DNA of 64,000 nt from Anthonomus grandis grandis (Eukaryota; Arthropoda; Insecta; Coleoptera; Curculionidae), in contig NC_065554.1 of the NCBI RefSeq assembly GCF_022605725.1, positions 12,667,100 to 12,731,099 of the forward strand, written 5' to 3'. Under the pieces are notes generated by a model. The model did no database searches. It was given only the letters and a program-made list of their open reading frames with translations, and had not been told where the DNA came from. Positions 32,869-43,340 of the stretch are shown one piece after another (the first letter of the stretch is position 1; every line of letters begins with the position of its first letter). The translations under genes were made by a program, and so were the position numbers.

Positions 32869-34031
32869 TATAACGCACTTTAGCACCTACACTTTCTAGT
32901 TCCTAAATATTTTATTTAAAGAATGTAACTGGACAATATACACCTGTTCCACTGCAGAAACTTACTGAATTGCAGGTTATAACAAACAAAACTAACACAA
33001 CACTAGCTTTATATATCAGCTGTTTTGTTCGAGACAGCGCCTTTAATATATCATTTAAAAATCATATATCATTTTAAAATTATAATCATCATATTCTAAA
33101 GCAGCCTTTGACCGGTTCCTAATTTGCAATCATTTATATTGAGTTTTGCCTCTTATAGATTCAAAAAGTAAGGTTCAAAAGAAAAAATCTTATTTAATAC
33201 GTTTTTTTATATTCATACACTCCCAATGATGTAGTAATAAATGGCTTTCATCACATGTTCTTGAATCGAGTTTTTTGCATGATCACAGATCGCTTCAATA
33301 AAGAGATTGCGTTTTAATGATTGCTTCATTTTTAAGGAATAATTTTAGCCCAAGGCCATAAAAAACATGATATTTATGCAATCATTAAATATATATGTAC
33401 TAATGTTGCAATGGTCTTGCAGTTGCATCTCATTTCAATGAGTATCGTTGATTAAGTGTATTGTGAATGTAGTTGTGCTAATATTGCAGTCCAGGTATGG
33501 TAGATAAATAGTTAGAGAAAAATATATAATTGAGCTGGTACTTTATGGAGGCATGATCAGTTACAATTCAAATAGTACAAATAGAAGGATTAAAGGGAAA
33601 CAAAGTAGTGGAAATTGATGTTTTGGGCTACCTCAATATGGACCAGGCACTATTTTTAATGTGTGACATATTTTACCCTTACAAAAATCTTCTTGTACAA
33701 CAACTAAACAAATTTTGTAAGATTATAACTGAACGAATACTAAATAATGCGAATTTCGTGTTCAAAATTTGTTTTTTCGGTTTTTTTTTCTGCATGGAAC
33801 TGTTAATCATCACAATCCTCGACATTTATCTATTCTGTGAGGTTCACACTCGAGAAATTAAACGTCGGAGTTGGAATTTATGGTAATTGTTCAATTTTTA
33901 CAACCCTAACAATTATGTCAAAGTGATAATAATTCAAGAAGAACTTCATTACACCTTACTTCGCCCCTTAGATTTTTTGTTATTAATTATAAATGTTAGA
34001 TTTATGAACTCAGCCACATTTGCTCCATAGC
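32869..34031. other. No gene recognised
   Basis: 5' flank of the - strand transposase, then AT-rich DNA. A 92-codon + frame at 33608-33886 has hydrophobic stretches (FVFKICFFGFFFCMELLIIT) but no supporting context or repeat; I do not treat it as a gene. Confidence 0.4.
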
Positions 34032-34058
34032 TGATCCGCTAATTACGTTAGCGGATCA
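34032..34058. repeat. Perfect 11-bp stem hairpin
   Basis: TGATCCGCTAA (34032-34042), loop TTACG, TTAGCGGATCA (34048-34058). It lies 130 bp from a longer perfect hairpin (34189-34230). Confidence 0.75.
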
Positions 34059-34188
34059 TTGATAAATATCACGTCAATTACACCAGAAATGGTTAGTAAT
34101 GTCCAGGACAGTATCCCTTTTAATTACTACAAGCGTTTCGGTTTACCTCTTTGTGAGGTTCAAACGATAGAGTTTAAAATACGAACGG

Positions 34189-34230
34189 AGATTTTGTTCT
34201 TGATAAAGATGTTTATCAAGAACAAAATCT
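34189..34230. repeat. Perfect 19-bp stem hairpin, 4-nt loop
   Basis: AGATTTTGTTCTTGATAAA (34189-34207), loop GATG, exact reverse complement at 34212-34230. A perfect stem this long among heavily decayed sequence suggests recent origin or a transposon terminus. No promoter or T-run is attached. Confidence 0.85.
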
Positions 34231-34271
34231 GAGCAAATATTTTCTCCTACCATTATTTTACAAAAATAATA

Positions 34272-34995
34272 CAGTGTGGCTCAAATTGGGTGTACATGTA
34301 TGGGTATCTTGGAAACTATAAGAGACAGAAAATTGGTTAGATGGGGTAAGTTCTAGGGCACTGAGTTACTAATTTAGTGCCGTTTTTAGAACGATTTCAT
34401 CTTTTTTCCGATTTTGAAATATTTGGAAAAAATCAAAAAGTTGAATTTTTGAAAAAGGGCTGTATTTTTTTATTTTCAGCGTATTTCTAAAATCTGTAAA
34501 AACATTATTAGGACAACTTTTTAAGGGACAACGCATTCCTGAATTTAGTTTTTGTTTTCGACGTTTTGGTTCTGAGAATCCATCCTCAACTTCTTTGTTT
34601 CTTATGGCGGTCATTTTTCGGGGAGTTGGCCATGACTACGGAGGCCATTTGTCGTATAAACAATTATTATTGTTTAATGATTTAGCGTCATTTACTGACA
34701 ATTCTGCAAAATATTATTTATTTGATTTCACTTTTTATCTTGTTTAGTAGTTCTTATCTTGTTAATTTTTTGTTCATGTTCTTGTTAGTGTTAAATAGTT
34801 TTTTCGTATCTAGTTGTTTTCGTTTGTATTTAGTGAGTTTGTTTAAATTTTTAATTTCCAAAAATGGCCACGAAGTGAAGAAAAATTTGACATATTGAAA
34901 TGTTATATTAGATGTAGTAGGAATGCAAATCTTGCAATCGCCAGATATTTGGAACTGTATCCTGAGAGACAACAGTCCAAGATACTTTACCAAGT
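34272..34995 (+). mobile_element. Mariner-like 5' end and DUF4817-like fragment
   Basis: A mariner-style left end (TA then CAGTGTGGCTCAAATTGGG, 34270-34290) is followed about 590 bp later by a + strand N-terminal coding trace at 34864-34990. After ATG and a stop, this reads EEKFDILKCYIRCSRNANLA, then IARYLELYPERQQSK, which fits the DUF4817-like opening of insect mariner transposases (compare YPERQHPGYK in 21920-23018). No right end or catalytic region was found before the next transposase begins at 35261, so it is 3'-truncated. Confidence 0.6.
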
Positions 34996-35260
34996 ACCAA
35001 AATACTCACTAATTTAAAAATTGAAAGAATGATATGAATGATTGAAGGGTCTGGTGCAATAATTGGTCAACACCACTTTTCTCCCAAAATCCTTTTATGG
35101 ATTATATCAAATCAATCATTCTGCATCTTTTGGTGTAAGAATCAGCCAAATCCGTCATATATAGATAAAGCAAATAAATAGCTAATGAAGCTGACTGAAT
35201 AAGCTATTAGGTGCAAAAATCAGTCAAATCGGGCGTCGTTCATAAACAAATCGTTAAATT

Positions 35261-36985
35261 ATGGATAGTACTTCAAGTAAGGAAGACCCTTTTACCGATT
35301 CTGGCAGTGAATATTGTCCATCTGAATTTGATGTTCTGGGTCCTAGTCGGAAGCAAATGAAATTATTAGCCAAAAGTACATACATTCAAACGTAGCAACA
35401 AGCCGTTTTTTAATATAGGGCAGTAAAATAGATCTGGTTGTGGTAATTTGGAGACACAACTAAATGTAACTGAGAAGAAAAAGGGCAAAAAACGGATTCG
35501 AAATAAAAAGAACTGGAAACGAAACGTAATGAAAATCAAAAAGGCGAAGAATAGATAAACATGAATAAAACAAAAATTCCAAAAACTAGCGCCAAATTGC
35601 AACTGCAAAAAAGCGTGCTTTAATAAAATAAATGACGAACAAAAGCCAAATTACTTCGGCAATTTTATGACGTGGGAATAACCAAGATATCTATTTGGGT
35701 GGTTTAATAAGTGTTTCTAATGTAAAATGTAAGAGGCCAACTACTGAAGAAGGAAAATAGAAAACTCACATATACCTATCTTGGTAAGGTATTAAATATT
35801 TATATTTTTCGTATTTATGTAGGCGTGCTACATTTTATACTTTTTCAGATACGTATAGCAGCTCAGGAAAGAGTAGTATGGAAGAAGGCATTTTATTCTT
35901 TGTATGGGATTATCAAACATCGAGCTTCTTGCATTGCCAAAAATATAGCAAAGGTCATATTATGTTACCAGGTGATAACCGTTATTAACATTTAATAGAG
36001 CAAACAAGATTAACGAGGGCATAGTGGCTGAAATTGATGAGCCTATTCGGAGCTTTCCTAAAAGAAAGTTCCATTGTGGCAAGGACGATATTCGAAAAAA
36101 GTATTTTTTTGTCAAATGAGTTAAATATAGCCAAGAAGTATAGACTTAGAAAAATATGAGCCAAACATTACCCTCTGTTAGAAGATTGCCAAGAGGTTAA
36201 ATTAAAAGTAAAGTATGACTTTTACTGCCGACGATTTAATTTGAACCATAACCTCAGTGTTGGAAATCCACGAACCGATAGTTGCCGAAAGTGTGATTGC
36301 CTCAACAATCTATAGCTGCTGAGGAAATCCCAAAAAAGAACTTCTGGTTACTAAGAGGAAAGTACATCTGCAAAAGGCTAACTTTTTCTATGCGACATTA
36401 AGAGAATTTTCAAATCTTGCTAAGCATGATAAAACAGTAAATGTTTTGTGCTTTGATTACAATCAGAACTTACCACTACCACACATTTTATCTGGAGATG
36501 TTTTCTGTAAGCGTCAGTTATGGATGTACAACTTTTGTGTTTATTAAGCTTAGACAAACCAGGCAGCATTTTACATGTACGACGAGTTAATAGCAAAAAA
36601 AGTTTGAAATTAAGTTGTAAGTCTCTTGCACCATTATTTAGAAAACAATATTTCCAAGACTGTTACAAGCGTTTATTTATTTTCCGATAAATCTTTTACT
36701 CAGAAAAATAATAAAACACTAGTTCAGAACCACCTTTATACATATCTTAGAAAAAAAAGAGATAGTTTATTTACCTTCGGATTGTATAAATTTAGTTAGA
36801 CAAAGCTCCAAAAAATTTCGTATGGTAGAGATTACTCAGAATTAATTCTTTGATATTTCTGGTACTTTTCACCCTATTTTTAAAAAAGGTATCACTAATA
36901 CACAGAAGCAAAGCTTTGCTGTATCTAAATATCGTATATTTAAATATGAAAAAAAAGCCATATCATTAAATGCAGCGAAACTGCA
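35261..36985 (+). pseudogene. Second insect DDE transposase-like pseudogene, same superfamily as 31-32.9 kb
   Basis: ATG 35261 opens MDSTSSKEDPFTDSGSEY. Later blocks in shifting frames: PNCNCKKACFNKINDEQ, YGIIKHRASCIAKNIAKG, ANKINEGIVAEIDE, FPKRKFHCGKDDIRKKY (compare CESHYARIK in the other copy), KVKYDFYCRRFNLNHN, SVGNPRT then CRKCD-like text, VNVLCFDYNQNLPLPHI (first acid, compare VFDLQQVQAIPK), LWMYNFCVY, SVYLFSDKSFTQKNNKTLVQ (second acid and QNKN-like block), SKKFRMVEIT, and KQSFAVSKYRIFKYEKKAI near the end. Homologous in plan to the - strand pseudogene at 31017-32868 but clearly a different lineage. Many stops. Confidence 0.75.
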
Positions 36986-37000
36986 GGTCTTGCGGTCTTA

Positions 37001-37472
37001 GGGCCGGTATTATAAAACTATTTTGACAGATAACTTGAAGTTAACTTTGTCGGGTGGATGGGGTATCAGTTATAATTAACTTCATAAAAAAATCCTGGTT
37101 TTTGTCATATATTCTGTGAATAATTTTGAATATAATCTAACACTGAAAAAGCTTCTATTTTCTCGATATATAGATGGCGGTAAAAAAACGAAATTACCTC
37201 CTCGAGACTACCGGACTGTCTGATCTGAGCATCTGATATTTTATATAAAATGCCGCCATTTTTAGTAGTTTTTTAGCTTATAGAGGCTTTCTTTAATCCA
37301 AGCCAAAATAAAAACACGAAAAATCCATCTTTTGACAGTTAATGACCCTAAGAACGCCTCAAAGATGAAGAAGAAGAAATGGGACGTTTATAAAACTGAC
37401 ATTATGTTGCTAAGGGTAAGTTGATGGTTAAAGTTAAAGTTAACTTTTGAAAAATATTTATAATACCGGCCC
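37001..37472. mobile_element. MITE, 472 bp, TTA target duplication (PIF/Harbinger-like)
   Basis: Begins GGGCCGGTATTATAAAAC and ends ...TTTATAATACCGGCCC. The first 17 bases pair perfectly, with weaker pairing inward (AGTTAACTT motifs at both ends). TTA lies immediately outside each end (36998-37000, 37473-37475). A 3-bp TTA duplication is typical of PIF/Harbinger elements. No coding capacity. Confidence 0.85.
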
Positions 37473-37475
37473 TTA

Positions 37476-38274
37476 GTATTAAAAAGCAAACACTGTTTTA
37501 TCACTGCCAAATACGAACCTTTACAATAAATTTATGTTTGACACCAATATAATATATGTGGTACTATAAGTTTCTGATCCATAGGAAATTGAAACAGAAG
37601 ACATATTTTGTAAAAATGCATTAATTTTATGTTTTTTTTTTTTTGTATTTTGTATCAGGCGAAGTGTTTTGTTCTTTTATTTTTTACAATAAATTAATAT
37701 GATGACTAAACTTTTCTTCTTTGAATTTAAAAAGCTTATTGCGAGAAACAGTCAACTTCAAGTTATTCCTTTTTTTTTCTCGCATGTTTCAAAAGTGCTT
37801 AATTCCTTTTCTTATGTTAAAGCATTACTTGAAGATTATTCACAATTAACTAAAATGTTTCTATACGTTAATATAATATCTTCTAGCTTATCATAAAATA
37901 TTTGCTTATTAGCACCCTTACAATAACTTTTCAATATTTAATTTTAATAGCACTCCATTCTAATATATCTATCAAATTTAGCCTATTTATATTATTGCTT
38001 ATCTTAATATTAACACTATTATTTATATTAATGACACTTTCACCATGTCTGTTTGGTAGCTTACAACGAAAAACTAGTATCTAAACAGTCAGTAACGTCA
38101 ACGTTTTTTTAACTATTCAATTGTTTGTTTTAAAATCAGGATTTTTATTATATCAAGGTTAAATGTCAAAGTTAAGGGAGTGTCATAACTGGCAAAAATC
38201 TTATAGTTAAGGTAAATGTGTCATTATTACTATATAAATTTTAAAAGGAAGGAAAAGGGAGGAATAATGTACCA
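37476..38274. other. No gene recognised
   Basis: AT-rich. Two short + frames (37699-37896, 37902-38084) lack any motif and have a composition expected of AT-rich DNA. Confidence 0.5.
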
Positions 38275-41175
38275 AAATAAATTTATTCTATTTTGCTACT
38301 TTATTTACCTCCTTATGGTTAACGTCCTGATTGTTGTTTTAATTTTTTAATTTTACTATTTACCTTATAGTTGAAAAAAATGAATCTTCCTTGTATAAGG
38401 CATCCAATTAATAATTTCTTTTATTTCCTAAAAGTAGGTAAAAATCAATTTTCATTTAGGACAATCTGGCTATAAACTTCTATGTGACAATTTCTTAGAA
38501 CTACTTTACTACTTAGAACTCTTTCTTCTAATATGACAATTTCTTAGAACAAACCCAAGTTTCTTTGAGCTTCTTACAGATATGGACTTGACCTGGTCAA
38601 CAAAGGTTAACCTACTATCTAATAGGACACCCAGATCCTTAATATTAGTGACACAATAAAGGTCTCGACCATTGATAGAATATGACGCTGGGAAATTATT
38701 CACTTTGCGCGTAAAGCTAATAAAAACGCATTCCTTCATATTAAGATTCAGCTGAAGTAAAGAGTAGAGACAGTGTCCGTTCTGGAGGAACACCTTAATT
38801 GACGTCTGTGATATTAGACAAGAAACCACCAATATCAACTATACCAGACCAAACAAAGTGGAAAACCCAGTTCCGCCAACTTCGCCAAGTCAAAATGAAG
38901 GTTAACTTGATGGAATGCCTTGGAAAAGTATACAGTATACATAGAGTCTACCTGTTCATGCCCTTCTATGCGCTTCAGAATGTCTGATTAGTAGGTAATC
39001 AAATTCGCAAAAGTTGATTCTCATTGAAATTTTGCATAACCAGCAAAGCTGTTGGGCAACTAGAGAGTCAAACAGCTTAGGAATGATGGATACAGACACT
39101 GCGATAATTTTCAATATTATCTATAGCTCTACAAATTTGAAACTATAAAACTAACCTTCTAGACATCAGGAAACACTGAAATTTAATGGCAAGGTAATTG
39201 TGCAAACACATTATTTTAAAAAGTAGTAAGGTACATCGGGTCCCAAAGAAAGCTTTGAGAGAAATTTATCTGCTTGAATATATCCCAAAAAAGGAGAACC
39301 CTCGAACCATTTATTACCATTTTATACCAACGTTATTGTCGGTGACTGTTTCACCTGAAAATGGTAAATCTTGCTTATCATTATAAACTGTCTGAAAAAA
39401 ATCCCTAAAAAGATCAGCAATATCTTGACGAGTGGAAGCAGACTGATTATTAAAATAGATTGTATTTGACAGATCATAGCTTGATCTCCTGTCATTGATA
39501 AATTTCCAAAAAGATTTGGGTTGCTCTTGCAACATTGTGACAAAATCTAGTTTGAAAAACAGGCATCCGAAAGCATTTTACATTCTGTTCGCAGATCTAA
39601 AATTTGTTGTAATTTACATGTGTCAGATCTTGTGTATACACGAAATAAGCTCCTTTTTCTGCAGAGTTAATTTTGAAGAGAACCACTTAAGAAATGAAGA
39701 TATTTCTACTATTTGGGATTTTATTAAATTGAAAAAGCTTAAGATAACTAAGCGATTGAGCCTTTTGAAGAGCGGAGCCTTTTGGATCCCCCTATTGGGA
39801 AATAACCCAACAACACCCTTTTCTGTCATCGAGATGTATTTATTTTTTAATTGCTCTATGTTCATAATTTTAAGAACATCGTCGATACCTAGAAGGTTTC
39901 CACAGGTTAGAAAATAATCAATTTGAAGTGGTGACTTTCAGACGTTTCAAACTTTTAAGGAAAACAAATATAACCCATAAATTGCCATAAAACTTTCAGG
40001 CTTTTAGGTCTTAAGCCCGTTTTCACATCCCTTATTGATGAAAGAGGCACTTATTGAACATCTTTACACCCACTAAGTAAAACAAGCTGGTAAAAGGGTC
40101 GCACGGTCAAAATTTAGAAACACGGTCGATCTCAGTTGTTGTAGAAGTCAGGTTGAGTCACGAGTTACCCGTATACCCTTTACTTGTTGAATCCTAATAT
40201 GGGTTTCTCTATCTCCAGACTCTTGGTGGCTAAATACTAGTCCAAGAGTTGCAGTATACAGTCAAGTTGAGGCACTGTCGTCGAGAAGTGTGTGAGTAGA
40301 GTCGCGAGTCGTAGTCGCGATCGGAGTGAGAAGTTGCTCACGGAAGTTTTCCCTATTATCCCCATTACCCCTAATACCCAAAACGGGTTTTTCTCTTTCT
40401 CTCTCTCTTTACACCTTTGGTGAACTAGAAAGGTGCGTAAGTACTCTTATACTCTAAACCCAGTTAAAACTACCTGTATTATTGTCGCTAGTTATGAGTT
40501 CGGTCGTCGTGTGTTGATACAATAGGTTAAAGTAATTAACCCATTGTAATTAGAGTATAAGAACCATTGTTAGTAGTTAGAAAGAAATAAGTGAAGTTAC
40601 CTGCTAACAAGCAAAGTGAGTGTAAATAAGGTAAAATTAAGTATGTAAAAAGTCACCAAAGACAATCCATAGTTCACAACTGCTTTAATGAATAACTGTT
40701 CCATTTTCCCATCTTCGGATCTAATAAATGAGCATATTTTGTATTGTAAAAGTTTGTTTCATTTATTAAGATAATTGGTTCAGCGTCATATAAGCTGTAG
40801 TCCTTCGATGAACAAACAAAATAAACAAGTACAGTCCACTAGTACTCTCCAGTGGCACAATTAAACAATTGTGACCCCTCTATTTGGGGAAGAAGCCAGG
40901 CAGCAGTTCTCCCCCGAATAGGACATTGAACTGTTAGACCAAATTCATCATTCGACCATAGAGATATGCTCAACAGATTCGTAGTGCCATTCATATGCGT
41001 CCCTGGATGACTGTGGTATTAAATATACACCTCCAATAATGAGCTTAGTATTGTTTATTTGACAAAGAACAGAAAGTTGTTCTATGCGAGATATATGAAT
41101 GCGTTGAGAAACTGTAGAATTTTTTACAAAAGAAACAACCTTTCCATTATTTAAAACTCGCCAATTTCTTTATTT
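38275..41175 (-). pseudogene. LINE copy A (EN and RT fragments), carrying a ~0.9 kb insert
   Basis: On the - strand, from the 5' side: endonuclease text at 41175-40870 (NNTKLIIGGVY, then AYEWHYESVEHIS), interrupted by 39925-40860. Then QFKKAPLFKRLNRLVIL-type linker, LQEQPKSFWKFINDRRSSYDL (39530), AFHQVNFHLDLAKLAELGF (about 38920, RT), and NMKECVFISFTRKVNNF, DLGVLLDSRLTF (38740-38600). A 3' untranslated part follows to 38275. Copy B at 41165-42990 is homologous block for block, including the 3' part (GTTTTAATTTTTTAATTTTAC at 38336 versus 41217). The GVPQG/YADD region is deleted. Dead copy of a jockey-like element. Confidence 0.75.
39925..40860. other. Foreign ~0.9 kb insert in LINE copy A, less AT-rich, with stem-loops
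   Basis: In copy B the linker and endonuclease are separated by about 0.4 kb, while in copy A they are about 1.3 kb apart; the excess lies here. The insert is rich in short CpG words (GAGTCGCGAGTCGTAGTCGC) and pyrimidine runs (TTTCTCTTTCTCTCTCTC, 40391). Two related blocks, TTACCC...GGGTTTCTCTATCTC (40166) and TTACCCC...GGGTTTTTCTCTTTCTC (40367), are each followed by a 7-bp stem-loop (40220-40248, 40413-40436). No ORF. It may be a solo LTR or another non-coding element; ends were not resolved. Confidence 0.5.
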
Positions 41176-41439
41176 TGCTAGTTTATTCCTCCTTTTGGTT
41201 ATCGTTCTGATTGTTGTTTCAATTTTTTTTAATTTTACGTGAAACCATGCTTTGAAAATATATTTTTTTACATTAAAAAAAACACCTTTGTATTAGGCAT
41301 CTAATGAATTATTATTTTTTTTTTTCTAAAATTAAGTAAAAAATCAATTTTCATTTAGTACAAAGTGGCTATAAATAAGCTTCTAGAAATCCTTCTCAAC
41401 CGGTATGGTTTAAATGTGAAAATATATTCCTTTAATTCA

Positions 41440-41690
41440 TAATTAATTAGTCTCTTCTATACTGACTGAAACCAGTTTTAATCTTCTCCTGAAGATGCTA
41501 ACATCGTTAGCGAAACACGTGTCGAGAGTAAAGGTAAAGAGTTTTAGTTATTGGTAAAGCTGTCTCGTAATTTGAGTGTCATACCAAAGGTTCCGACCAT
41601 ATGATTATTTATTAGGGTCAAATTTCTATCGATTCCTATCGTTGGTATCTTGGCCATTAGTACGGTACATTAAAAACAATTGAATTTAAA
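41440..41690 (+). repeat. Penelope-like element 3' end, second copy
   Basis: 41474-41526 matches 19848-19900 almost base for base (CAGTTTTAATCTTCTCCTGAAG to CACGTGTCGAG), in the same strand. No Penelope coding sequence lies next to it, so this is a solitary terminal fragment inside LINE copy B. The limits given are approximate. Confidence 0.7.
41483..41528 (+). ncRNA. Hammerhead-ribozyme-like motif, well preserved
   Basis: Boxes: CTGAAGA (41489-41495), one extra T, stem II GCTAAC/GTTAGC with loop ATC (6 bp, perfect), GAAA (41512-41515), palindrome ACACGTGT (41515-41522), and GTC as cleavage triplet (41521-41523). Stem I is TTCTC (41484-41488) with GAGAG (41524-41528), four Watson-Crick pairs plus one T-G wobble. 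Compared with the copy at 19857-19902, the stem II changes (GCTAAC/GTTAGC here, CCTAAC/ATTAGT there) show this copy kept pairing. The unpaired base after the first box is the main departure from the consensus. Confidence 0.68.
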
Positions 41691-42999
41691 AGAATAGGAC
41701 AATCCAATATGCCATTCACAAGTTAAGTTTATTTGTTGTTCTATCGCACTTTAATCATGGTTCTCTATTCACTAATATTCACCTTAAAATCACATACTCT
41801 GAGAAATTTATGTTAAACACGCTCTAAGGAAACTGTGTGATTTTGAAAATATGGTGACCACACAACTGAGCAGCATTTCAAGACAGGCTTTATTAACGCA
41901 CAGTAGACCAATCTGGTAGCCCTTACAGAAAAATACTGGAAATTTCTTAGAACAAACCCAAGTATTCTTGAGCTTCTTACAGATATGGAATTGACATGGT
42001 GAGCAAAGGTTAACCTGCTATCTAATAGGAGAGATTTATTAAATTTTTCAATATTATCTTTAGCTCCACTCTTGAAAATTAGAACCACATAACTAACTTT
42101 CCCGGCATCAGGAAATACTGAAATTTCCAACGATTTATTAAAGAGAACATACAATGACAAGGTCATTATGCAAACACATTGCTGACCTGTGGAAACAAAT
42201 TGATAATTATAATAGAGTGTATTTGACAGAGTCTGGCTTAATCTCCTATCATTGGTAAATTTCCAAAAGGATTTCGGATCCTCCTGCAACATTGTGCCAA
42301 AACCCCTGATAAACTTGGAAAAAAAGGCATCCGAATTTTACATACGCATTTTACATTCTGCTTGCAGATCTAAGAATTTTAAAATTAGATTCAAATCCTT
42401 CACATTTAAAGACTCATACAAGTCAATAGAAGCCAGAAACTTGTTAATTTTCCTATAGTTGGCATTTCTAAAATCATAGTATGTCAAGTTGTTGACCCTT
42501 ATTCCCTTAAAATAAGACACAGTACACTGTATCAAAATGATGAACACTACCCTGAAATAGTGGATCGGGGGCTATAGAAATCACAGATAATAGAGAATTC
42601 TAAATATAAGAAAACATTTCTACTGTAGGAGATTTTATTAAGTTGATAAAGTTTCGACTGAGCCACTAAAAGAGTCAGATTTCCCATAGGACATCAAACT
42701 ATTTTGGACCAAATTCATCATTCGACCAGAGAACATTGAGTCTATTAATTATAGTCGCCAAAAAAGTCAAAATTTGATGTGGAATACTGCTGATAGATCT
42801 GCTCAACAAATTTGCAATGCCATTGGGATGGCATTGGCCATGGGAAGTGTATGACTTCCCTGGGTGGCCGTGGTGGAAAATATATACCTTCAATAATAAG
42901 CTTAGTATTGTTCATTTGACAATGAACCAAAAGTTGTTTTATGCGAGTTTCTGATATATGAAACCGTTAACAAACTGTAGTACTCATAACGAATATTAA

Positions 43000-43340
43000 A
43001 CACACCATCACCAAGCTTCTTGCTAGTTGATTCTTTTTCAGGTTCTTCAGATTCTTTTCCAAATTTTTTTCGCCCCACTATGTTTGTAAGGTGAGCTATT
43101 CATAGTATTCTGAGCATTCTTCTATACGACACATCTCAAATGCTTCCAGATTTTTAGTGCTAGCTTCTGTGAGTATCCAGGATTCTGCGCGATACAATAA
43201 AACAGAAAAGTCATAACATCTTAAGTGCCTGACTTTCGTTTTAGCAGATATGTTGTGACTTTTGAAGATGGCAATTATTTTGGGAAATACCGTCCTTGCT
43301 TTTCCTATAAGATATTTTATTTATTGAGCACTTTTTTATT
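43000..43340 (-). pseudogene. LINE RT C-terminal fragment (RTE-like)
   Basis: On the - strand: IGKARTVFPKIIAIFKSHN, then SAKTKVRHLRCYDFSVLLYR, AESWILTEASTKNLEAFEMC and RIEECSEYYE. This matches the post-palm segment of RTE-like LINEs (KxxxRxxxVFSVLLYGxExWxLT). It is a different family from the copies A and B just to the left. Confidence 0.8.

Larger units (their letters stand above)
41165..42990 (-). pseudogene. LINE copy B (EN and RT fragments), directly behind copy A
   Basis: On the - strand: endonuclease (42930-42700: QMNNTKLIIEGIYFPPR, then FDFFGDYN, the GDFN active-site region), linker, then LQEDPKSFWKFTNDRR (42290), SVFPDAGKVSYVVLIFKSGAK, and, after a deletion of most of the RT, LLLDSRLTFAHHVNSIS, ILGFVLRNF, LVYCALIKPVLKCCSVVWSP (41813-41990). 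A 3' untranslated stretch runs to about 41165. A Penelope-like fragment (41440-41690) interrupts the 3' part. Same orientation and family as copy A. Confidence 0.78.

Noticed and set aside
33608..33886. 92-codon + frame with hydrophobic segments, possible small membrane protein
   Set aside because: No start context, homologous motif, repeat or neighbour supports it; hydrophobic codons are expected in T-rich DNA.
34120..34170. Third hammerhead ribozyme on the - strand
   Set aside because: Has a GAAAC box and a short stem, but the CUGANGA box is not present and no cleavage triplet is placed correctly; kept only as a resemblance.
37699..38084. Two adjacent short + frames
   Set aside because: Composition is that of AT-rich non-coding DNA and they show no motif or conserved block.
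40866..41163. Endonuclease fragment as a separate LINE
   Set aside because: Alignment with copy B shows it is the 5' part of copy A displaced by the 0.9 kb insert.
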